The notes beneath the pieces are model-generated. The model was given only the letters and a program-made list of their open reading frames with translations, was not told the DNA's origin and ran no database searches. Below are positions 26,596 to 33,466 of a stretch of DNA of 52,342 nucleotides, piece after piece. The DNA comes from a bacterium UBA4637 (GTDB lineage Bacteria; Bacteroidota; Bacteroidia; Bacteroidales; Bacteroidaceae), in contig DHMR01000071.1 of the NCBI GenBank assembly GCA_002405875.1, positions 1-52,342 of the forward strand. The letters run 5' to 3'. Both the position numbers and the translations under genes were made by a program. Every line of letters starts with the position of its first letter. The first letter of the stretch is position 1.

Positions 26596-27972
26596 ATGAA
26601 AAAGTTGTTTTATCGCATGGCTTTGTTGTGTGTTGCGTTTGCCATGCTCGTTTTAAACTCTTGTTCTGGCTCCGATTATTTGAATGCGATACCAGCTAAT
26701 AGCTCTGCCATTATTTCTATTGACATGCAAAAAATGGCAGATAATAATCATTTGGGTGATAAAGCTGGGGTTCTAAAGTCTTTGCTACATGTCGATGACG
26801 TGTCGGAATGCGGAATCGATATCTCTGATAAACTTTATCTTTTTGAGACGGCTGACGGTAATCTGGGGATCTGTGCCAAGGTTTCTGATGAGGGTGACTT
26901 GGAGGACTGGTTGAATCAGTTGGCAAAAGACCAGCACATTTGCACACCTGTTAGCAAGAAAAAGGATTTTTATTTTTCTGTGTTGAAGAATTCCTGGGTG
27001 ATGGGCTTCTCGGATCAGGCTCTTTTGGTCGTGGGTCCTGTGGTAGCGGATGCTCAGGCTGAATTGCAACGTCAGATGGTTAGATTCTTGAAGGCAGATG
27101 ATGAACATGGAATCAAGTCGTCGTCTATGTTTGAACGCTTGGAGTCGATAACTTCTCCAATGGCAATGGTGGCGCAAGCACAGGCTTTGCCGGAAAAATT
27201 TATCGCCCCATTTACGTTGGGAGCGCCTAAAGATGCAGATGCCTCGCAAGTGGTGATTGCCGCGGAGATGAGCATTCAAAAAGGTATGTTACGCATCAAG
27301 GGAGAGACCTTTTCCTTCAATCAAGAGATTGATGCTGCTTTGCAAAAGGCCGCTGAGAGTTATCGCCCAATCAAGGGCAAGTACATTATGTCAATGCCAG
27401 ATGATGCAATGGCAGGCATTTTCATGAATGTCGATGGAAACAAGTTCTTGCCGATGATGCAAAGCAACAAGGGTATTCAACAACTTTTGATGGGTATCAA
27501 TGCTGCTATTGACATGGACAACATTATTCGTAGTGTAAATGGCGATATGGCAATCGTGATGCCTTCTTTCTCAGATTCAGATCTGAAAATGACAATGGCG
27601 GCTCAGTTGGCTCATTCCAAATGGCTGACTGATGTCGGCTATTGGAAACAGTCATGTCCGAAAGGTAGTTCCATTGCAGATTGGGGTAAAAATGCATATT
27701 ATTATAGTGATGGTAAAACTTCTTTTTATTTTGGTGTGAGTGACGACCATCAGTTCTATAGTGGCAGCGATGAGCTTCTGGCATCTTATTCGATCAAGCC
27801 TTCCAATCATCCGATTTCTGCTGATATTCGTAAGGAAATCAACGGACAGAAGTTGGCTATGGTCATCAATTTGTCCAAAACAGGTACTGATGGCGATGTC
27901 ATGTCGGCTGTCTCTTCATTACTGAATCCTATCTTTGGTAATTTAACTTCTATAGTCTACACTTTGAAGTGA
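26596..27972 (+). CDS. DUF4836 family lipoprotein
   Basis: A 458-residue exported lipoprotein. The signal ends in a lipobox (VLNSC, about residue 23), followed by SGSDYLNAIPANSSAIISIDMQ, the start typical of the Bacteroidales DUF4836 family. The mature chain is a long repeat of beta strands and short helices (for example NAAIDMDNIIRSVNGDMAIVMP), without enzyme motifs I can name. It is likely anchored at the outer or inner membrane facing the periplasm. Two genes of an ABC transporter follow directly, so a role in delivering or sensing the cargo of that transporter is possible. The family is uncharacterised. Confidence 0.82.
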   Translation: MKKLFYRMALLCVAFAMLVLNSCSGSDYLNAIPANSSAIISIDMQKMADNNHLGDKAGVLKSLLHVDDVSECGIDISDKLYLFETADGNLGICAKVSDEGDLEDWLNQLAKDQHICTPVSKKKDFYFSVLKNSWVMGFSDQALLVVGPVVADAQAELQRQMVRFLKADDEHGIKSSSMFERLESITSPMAMVAQAQALPEKFIAPFTLGAPKDADASQVVIAAEMSIQKGMLRIKGETFSFNQEIDAALQKAAESYRPIKGKYIMSMPDDAMAGIFMNVDGNKFLPMMQSNKGIQQLLMGINAAIDMDNIIRSVNGDMAIVMPSFSDSDLKMTMAAQLAHSKWLTDVGYWKQSCPKGSSIADWGKNAYYYSDGKTSFYFGVSDDHQFYSGSDELLASYSIKPSNHPISADIRKEINGQKLAMVINLSKTGTDGDVMSAVSSLLNPIFGNLTSIVYTLK

Positions 27973-28029
27973 GACTATAGTTAGTTGTGATAATGAGGTT
28001 ATTAATAAATCATATAAAAATAAGTAAAA

Positions 28030-28674
28030 GTGGAAACAATTAAGTTTCATTCCGTTCTTCCACAAGTCTTCGCTCAGCGTACAGAATTGGAGTCGGAGAT
28101 ATGGAAGCAAGATGTCACTTTTGTGAAGGGACATCTCTATTTGGTGGAAGCAGATAGTGGAAAAGGTAAGAGTACTTTCTGCAGCTATATTTTAGGCTAT
28201 CGTCATGATTATACGGGTAGTGTGATGTTTGACGACGAATTGACCGCTGATTATCGAGTGAAGGACTGGGTCGAGGCTCGCAAGCGCCATATCAGTCATC
28301 TGTTTCAGGAACTGCGCCTCTTCCCAGAACTTACTGCTATGGAAAATGTAGAAATCAAAAATAAAATTACGAACTTCCAATCTAAGGAGCAGATCTTGAA
28401 GTGGTTTGACATGCTGGGTATTGCGGATAAGGTGGATTCCAAGATTGGTCGTATGTCTTTCGGTCAGCAACAGCGTGTAGCGATGATTCGTTCCCTGTGC
28501 CAGCCCTTTGATTTCATCTTGGCGGATGAGCCAATCAGTCACTTGGATGATAACAATTCTCGTATTATGGGTGAGATCATGATGACAGAGGCTCATCGCC
28601 AAGGTGCTGGTGTCATCGTTACAAGTATTGGTAAACACATGGATTTACCCTACGAAAAAGTTGTTAGGCTTTAG
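28030..28674 (+). CDS. ABC transporter ATP-binding protein with an atypical P-loop
   Basis: A 214-residue ATPase of the LolD/MacB/FtsE-like group, starting at GTG (28030). The Walker A loop is ADSGKGKST (41-49), with Ala where the first Gly normally stands. Gln93 lies in LFQELRLFP. The signature is MSFGQ (142-146) instead of LSGGQ. Walker B is ILADEP (163-168), with a SHLDD D-loop. The switch His is replaced by Ser199 in VTSIGKH. It is short, lacking the usual extra C-terminal part. The following gene encodes a matching permease. Reduced ATP hydrolysis or a regulatory role can be proposed from these changes, but not concluded. Confidence 0.9.
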   Translation: METIKFHSVLPQVFAQRTELESEIWKQDVTFVKGHLYLVEADSGKGKSTFCSYILGYRHDYTGSVMFDDELTADYRVKDWVEARKRHISHLFQELRLFPELTAMENVEIKNKITNFQSKEQILKWFDMLGIADKVDSKIGRMSFGQQQRVAMIRSLCQPFDFILADEPISHLDDNNSRIMGEIMMTEAHRQGAGVIVTSIGKHMDLPYEKVVRL

Positions 28675-28788
28675 AATTGTAGGCATATAAATGTGTTTTG
28701 AGAATAAGGCTTTGACTTGGGGTGGTTTGGCTATCCCCATATTATAGATTTTGATATTAGATTTTTAGGATAGTTTATAATAACAACT

Positions 28789-29988
28789 ATGAATTTAGTT
28801 TGGAAACTTTTACGACAGCATATCAGCGTTCCTCAGTTTGCTGGTTTCGCTTTTGCCAATCTCTTTGGCATGCTTATCGTCCTTTTTGGCTTTCAGTTCT
28901 ATCAGGATGTGCTGCCAGTCTTCACACAACAAGACAGTTTTATGAAGGCCGATTACTTGATTATGAGTAAGAAGATAGGTATGGGCAATACCATCAGTGG
29001 TCGTACCAATACCTTTTCGGGTAGTGAGATTGACGAGATTTCTTCTCAGAAATTTGTGAAGAAGATCGGTAAGTTTACTTCCACCGAATATAAAGTGGAT
29101 GCCTCCATGGGCGTCAATGGAGTGAATGTCCTCAATTCAGAACTTTTCTTCGAGAGTGTACCGGATGGATTTGTCGATGTTCCACTGAAGGATTGGAAAT
29201 ATGAAGCTGGTGCCAAGGAAGTTCCTATTATTTTGCCTCGCACCTATATTAATATGTATAACTTTGGCTTTGCCCAGAGTCATTCCTTGCCGAAGATAAG
29301 CGATGGTTTGATGGGAATGATTGATTTTCAAATCTTCATTCAGGCAAATGGCAAGAAAGAACAATTTAAGGGAAGAGTCATTGGCTTTTCTTCTCGCTTG
29401 AATACCATCTTGGTTCCTCAAGCCTTTATGGATTGGAGCAATCATGAATTTGCTCCCGATAACCATGCGGATCCTACTCGTCTCATTGTAGAGGTAGGAA
29501 ACCCTGCAGATGAGAATATAAGCCAATATCTGGACAATCATGGTTATGAGGTCGAGACTGATAAGTTGGACGCAGAGAAAACAACTTACTTCCTTCGTAT
29601 GATGGTTTCTATGGTCATGATCATCGGTTTGGTAATATCTATTTTGAGTTTCTATATCTTGATGCTGAGCATTTATCTTCTTGTTCAGAAAAACTCTTCT
29701 AAGCTGGAGAATTTGCTCTTGATAGGATATAGTCCGTCTAATGTTTCTCGACCATACCAAATTTTAACGATGGGACTCAATGTCGGAGTGCTTGTGATAG
29801 CGTGGATCATCCTTTTCTTTTTGCGATCCTATTACATGGACTTTATAGAGGCGTTATATCCTGACATAGAGGATGGAAGTTTGTTGCCAGCCATTGCCTT
29901 AGGCTTAGGCTTGTTCTTGTTGGTGTCCGTCCTGAATATCGTGGCTATCCGTCGTAAGGTGATGAATATTTGGAAAAGAAAGGAATAA
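28789..29988 (+). CDS. FtsX/MacB-type ABC transporter permease
   Basis: A 399-residue membrane protein with the four-span MacB/LolC layout: span 1 at about 20-38, a large extracytoplasmic domain at about 40-265, span 2 near 268-297 (MVSMVMIIGLVISILSF), and two more spans near 325-348 and 365-388. The tail is basic (KVMNIWKRKE). In this class the permease does not form a classical import channel. It couples ATP hydrolysis to movement of the periplasmic domain, releasing lipoproteins, toxins or signals, or activating hydrolases. Here the partner lipoprotein is probably the DUF4836 protein encoded upstream. Substrate is unknown. Confidence 0.88.
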   Translation: MNLVWKLLRQHISVPQFAGFAFANLFGMLIVLFGFQFYQDVLPVFTQQDSFMKADYLIMSKKIGMGNTISGRTNTFSGSEIDEISSQKFVKKIGKFTSTEYKVDASMGVNGVNVLNSELFFESVPDGFVDVPLKDWKYEAGAKEVPIILPRTYINMYNFGFAQSHSLPKISDGLMGMIDFQIFIQANGKKEQFKGRVIGFSSRLNTILVPQAFMDWSNHEFAPDNHADPTRLIVEVGNPADENISQYLDNHGYEVETDKLDAEKTTYFLRMMVSMVMIIGLVISILSFYILMLSIYLLVQKNSSKLENLLLIGYSPSNVSRPYQILTMGLNVGVLVIAWIILFFLRSYYMDFIEALYPDIEDGSLLPAIALGLGLFLLVSVLNIVAIRRKVMNIWKRKE

Positions 29989-30019
29989 TGATTTTCTAGT
30001 GGAATAATGATTCTCTAGT
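29982..30019 (+). repeat. Tandem 19-base duplication at the permease stop
   Basis: GGAATAATGATTTTCTAGT (29982-30000) is followed at once by GGAATAATGATTCTCTAGT (30001-30019), one base different. The first copy includes the TAA stop of the permease gene. Confidence 0.85.
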
Positions 30020-30022
30020 AGT

Positions 30023-30095
30023 CAACGAATTTGCCCTGAAAAGACAAAAGCAATGGCAAAGAGTTACTTTTTGTCTTTTCAGGGCGAATTCGTTG
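30023..30095. terminator. Very long terminator-like hairpin
   Basis: A 27-base arm at 30023-30049 (starting CAACGAATTTGCCCTG) pairs with 30069-30095 with a single T:G mismatch across a loop of about 19 bases. The inner end of the stem is A/T-rich. It lies between the plus-strand ABC operon and the convergent serine hydrolase gene and may end both transcripts, but it is about twice as long as the other terminators here. Confidence 0.65.
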
Positions 30096-30151
30096 TTGGT
30101 AAATCCTTTATTTGGGGGCGTTGCACCCTTCTTTCCTATTTGTGTACTTTC

Positions 30152-31483
30152 TTAATCTGCCTGTAGGGTTTGATTGTTTTTAAACATGTCTTTTCGAGGC
30201 ATGTTTGTCATGTACTTCTTTCTTAGCTTTTCAAAAAATGCCATTGAGTCGTTAGAGAACCCATGCCCTTTCCATGTGGAAGTATTCGTGATGAGGATCC
30301 AACATTGACCGTCTGGATACTTGAGAACCAAAGCGGAGGTTCCTGATAAAGAACCAGTTCGAATCCAGGGCAGTCCCTTTGCCGTATAGTTCCATCCGAT
30401 GGAAAAATTATGCTCAGGCTGTTCCTTGGTCATGAAGTCCACAGTATTCTTGTTGAGAATATCTTTGACATGTGGTATGCCATCAATGGAAGCAATCAAC
30501 CTTGATAGTTCGGCTGCCGAGCCACACCAGGCTCCAGCTCCAGCCAATCTTGGAACATCATTTTCCCCATAGCATCTTGGCACCATTCTACCACTGTTGT
30601 TGTATTCGTATACATTTACGGAACCTTGATGCATATAGTATTTCACTTCGTTAGGACGCTTGTCCTTATAATACGTTCCGGCAATATGCATATCATAGCA
30701 TCCTGCGGGATGGAGAACATATTTTTGCATGAAATCTTCATACTTCATGCCCGATTTCTTGGCTATAATTTCGGATAGGATCATGTATCCTAGATTGGAA
30801 TAGCATTTTCCGTGACCAGGTGTATAACCCAATTGGCGCTTCAGTACAATCTTTAGTAAGGTCTTGTGGTCAGGTGGGGTCGTAAGATGATTCTGCATGA
30901 TGATATATCTCGTAGAGAACATCGGATCGCCGGCTCCGTTGGTAAAACCAGCATTGTGGCGCAGAAGTTGTTCAACCGTGATATCATAGTATCTGTTATC
31001 CTTGATACTGTTGATGTAAGTCGTGTCATTTAGGATTCCTTTGGGACCAAACACTTTATCACTGACTCTCATTTTTTTCATTTCGCAGAGTTTCATGATG
31101 CCAACTGCTGTGATGAGCTTGGAGACAGATGCAAATCTCATTACCATGTTTGGTTCCATCTTGATGCCTTTTTCCACATCGGCAAATCCAAATCCATGGG
31201 CATAGAGTAGGGAGTCGTTTCGGGTGATGACTAATTGTGCTCCATGTATTTCCCAACGTTTCAGATACCGTTCGATAAGTGAGTCCATCTCATGATAGGC
31301 ATCTCCATCTGTCAATCGGTTGTTCAACACCTGGTTGAGATGTATTTGAGGAATGGTGTCTTGCTGATCTGGCTTTTTCGTAGAACAGCTCGTCCAGCAT
31401 CCTCTAAAAACAAACAGGATGATTGCCAAAATGATGAGGCAAAACACGGTAATGCGTTTCTTTCTGAGTTTTCTCTTTTTCAT
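30152..31483 (-). CDS. Serine hydrolase of the beta-lactamase class C / penicillin-binding family
   Basis: A 443-residue membrane-anchored or exported protein. Residues 11-27 form a hydrophobic signal anchor, followed by a Cys-containing stretch that could be lipidated. The catalytic domain (about 60-420) carries the nucleophile motif SVSK (Ser119, Lys122) and the second motif YSN (228-230). The third motif is less clear, near the SGTSALVLK segment. Family members are carboxypeptidases, esterases or D-aminoacyl hydrolases; few are true beta-lactamases. It follows the helicase gene on the same strand after 99 bases. Substrate is not predictable. Confidence 0.88.
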   Translation of the reverse strand: MKKRKLRKKRITVFCLIILAIILFVFRGCWTSCSTKKPDQQDTIPQIHLNQVLNNRLTDGDAYHEMDSLIERYLKRWEIHGAQLVITRNDSLLYAHGFGFADVEKGIKMEPNMVMRFASVSKLITAVGIMKLCEMKKMRVSDKVFGPKGILNDTTYINSIKDNRYYDITVEQLLRHNAGFTNGAGDPMFSTRYIIMQNHLTTPPDHKTLLKIVLKRQLGYTPGHGKCYSNLGYMILSEIIAKKSGMKYEDFMQKYVLHPAGCYDMHIAGTYYKDKRPNEVKYYMHQGSVNVYEYNNSGRMVPRCYGENDVPRLAGAGAWCGSAAELSRLIASIDGIPHVKDILNKNTVDFMTKEQPEHNFSIGWNYTAKGLPWIRTGSLSGTSALVLKYPDGQCWILITNTSTWKGHGFSNDSMAFFEKLRKKYMTNMPRKDMFKNNQTLQAD

Positions 31484-31553
31484 ATTTCTTTCAATTCTTT
31501 ATACTTCGTGTCGGATTCTTCAGTTTTATTTCTTTCAATCTAACATCCTTAGC

Positions 31554-31610
31554 CTTATTGCTTCGAATCTAACTTTTTAATCTTATTGCTTCGGATTAAA
31601 CTTTTTCAAT
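31554..31610 (-). repeat. Tandem near-duplication over the 3' end of the helicase gene
   Basis: CTTATTGCTTCGAATCTAAC and what follows (31554-31581) is repeated with a few changes at 31582-31610. The second copy contains the last codons and stop of the helicase gene; the first lies just beyond it. Weaker related copies appear nearer 31530. Confidence 0.65.
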
Positions 31611-33334
31611 CTTCTCTTAGCCTCAGGATGCTTGTCCCAAAGTTCGAGAGCTTTTTTATAGTTATTGATAGCTGCATCTTTCATGTTTTCTTTTTCACAT
31701 TCTTTGCCGAGAATCACATACTCGGTAGCTAGTTTCTTGAGAAATGCTTCTTTCTTCCTTTTCTCATCATCCTTTTGCTTGATGATAGCCTTGAGCTTTT
31801 CATTTTCTCTTTGTAGTTCGTTTACTATGTTCAGTTTCTTTCGTAGAAACCTTTTGACTAAAGGCTTTTCTATGTCATAACGACTATGGATGGCGAGGAA
31901 GAAATTGTCTAATGCTCCCTGCATGTCGCCCTTGTCGAAAGCTATGGAGGCGTCATGATACTGCTTGTCGGCCTTGCTTTGTACCAATGCATTGTTGATG
32001 ATGTTTTGATCATTGTAATGTCTAGCAAACTGCTTGACTTCGTTTCTGACAAATACCTCATTCTTGCGGATAGGTTCTTGTAAGCTAATACCTTCCAAAC
32101 TGGTGCATCTGGATAAGGCTACATAGGTTTGTCCACCTGCAAAGACTCCTCCCGTAAAATCGATTTTTACTTGGTTGAAAGTTAATCCTTGGCTTTTATG
32201 AACTGTTATTGCCCACGCCAAACGTATAGGATACTGGGTGTATCTGCCGATTTCTTCTTCTTCTATTTTCTTTTCTGTCTCATTGAAATGGTAGCGCATG
32301 TTGCTCCATGCTGCAGGTTCCACCATTACGTCGTCACCTTTCTCTGTCCTTATATAGATGCAGCTGTCTTGTTCGTCGTCAAAACCGATGACTGTACCTA
32401 GCGTTCCATTTACCCATTGGTGATCAATGTCATTTTTGATGAATATGATTTGTGCTCCTGTTTTCAGGTAGAGCTCAATAGGGGTGGGCAAACTGCTTTC
32501 TGGAAACTCGCCTTCGATGGTCCCTCGGAACAAGCAAGGGTCACCGGGAAGCTGTCGTAGTTTGTTTTCATTGATGAAATCGACCGTATCTCTTCGTGTC
32601 GATAGTGTGATGGCTAGTTTACTGTCGTTTTCGTCTAAAGATACACCTACTCGTTGGTTTAGTTTGTCCAAGTCACTCGTTGGCACTTGGCTAGTTCGGA
32701 TATGATCCAATAAGTTGATAAAAACTGGGTCGCTTTGGCGGTATACTTTCTTCAGTTCGATGCTCACCAATTGAAATTGGCTGAATATCTTGGCATCAAA
32801 GAAGAAGCTACTGGCATAGAATGGGCTAAGCAGTTTTCTGTCATCTTCCTTTACTACGGGTTCCAATTGGTAAATGTCACCAACCAACAATAACTGTTTG
32901 CCACCAAAAGGCTCTCGCATGTTTCTGTTGTACACGCGCAATACTTTATCTATGAAGTCGATGATGTCTGCGCGCACCATACTGATTTCATCAATGATAA
33001 TCAATTCTACTTCTCTTAGTAGTTTTATTTTCTCAGAATTGTATTTCATCGTGTTTCTGAGATTTCGGATGCTATATTTGCTATCTGTAGGGAGGAGTGG
33101 ATAAAATGGGAGTTTGAAAAAACTATGGAGTGTGGAACCTCCTACATTGATGGCGGCAATGCCCGTTGGAGCCAAGACCACATGTTTCTTTTTGGTATGC
33201 CTGGCAATGTATCTAAGGAATGTAGATTTTCCCGTTCCTGCCTTTCCTGTTAGAAATAGGGAGCGACGAGTGTATTGGATAATCTGTAAGGCGTTTTGTA
33301 GTTCCTCATTTTCTAAATCTATATTCTCTGCCAT
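31583..33334 (-). CDS. PIF1-like DNA helicase/ATPase with TPR and coiled-coil tail
   Basis: A superfamily 1 helicase of the PIF1/RecD type, 583 residues from the preferred start at 33334 (MAENIDLENEEL). The frame is open 41 codons further to 33457, but that part overlaps a hairpin that looks like the terminator of the preceding gene. With the shorter start, motif I (LTGKAGTGKST) lies near 29-39. Motif II is IIIDEISM, and motif III is LLLVGDIYQLEPV. A later motif is AWAITVHKSQGLTF, followed by TYVALSRCTSLEGI. After about residue 440 come a TPR-like helix pair, a charged coiled coil and a second TPR-like pair. It probably unwinds 5' to 3' at replication or repair intermediates. Confidence 0.87.
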   Translation of the reverse strand: MAENIDLENEELQNALQIIQYTRRSLFLTGKAGTGKSTFLRYIARHTKKKHVVLAPTGIAAINVGGSTLHSFFKLPFYPLLPTDSKYSIRNLRNTMKYNSEKIKLLREVELIIIDEISMVRADIIDFIDKVLRVYNRNMREPFGGKQLLLVGDIYQLEPVVKEDDRKLLSPFYASSFFFDAKIFSQFQLVSIELKKVYRQSDPVFINLLDHIRTSQVPTSDLDKLNQRVGVSLDENDSKLAITLSTRRDTVDFINENKLRQLPGDPCLFRGTIEGEFPESSLPTPIELYLKTGAQIIFIKNDIDHQWVNGTLGTVIGFDDEQDSCIYIRTEKGDDVMVEPAAWSNMRYHFNETEKKIEEEEIGRYTQYPIRLAWAITVHKSQGLTFNQVKIDFTGGVFAGGQTYVALSRCTSLEGISLQEPIRKNEVFVRNEVKQFARHYNDQNIINNALVQSKADKQYHDASIAFDKGDMQGALDNFFLAIHSRYDIEKPLVKRFLRKKLNIVNELQRENEKLKAIIKQKDDEKRKKEAFLKKLATEYVILGKECEKENMKDAAINNYKKALELWDKHPEAKRRLKKFNPKQ

Positions 33335-33395
33335 ATTTTTCTTGTTCTTTTCAGAATGGGTCATCGTTAGAGATGACTTATTCTTGTTCTTAAAT

Positions 33396-33439
33396 GATAA
33401 TCGACGGCTCCTATCTGTAAAATGAAGTCGTCGATTATC
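33396..33439 (-). terminator. Terminator-like hairpin after the penicillin-binding protein gene
   Basis: GATAATCGACG (33396-33406) and CGTCGATTATC (33429-33439) pair perfectly. On the minus strand the hairpin follows the stop of the penicillin-binding protein gene by 28 bases and is followed by an A/T-rich run. It argues for the shorter start of the helicase gene. Confidence 0.6.
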
Positions 33440-33466
33440 CACTTGATTTGATGTCATTTACTTATT

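Noticed and set aside
33335..33457. The 41-codon N-terminal extension of the helicase gene
   Set aside because: The extension has no family resemblance and contains a perfect 11-pair hairpin that fits a terminator of the gene before it. The start at 33334 was preferred.
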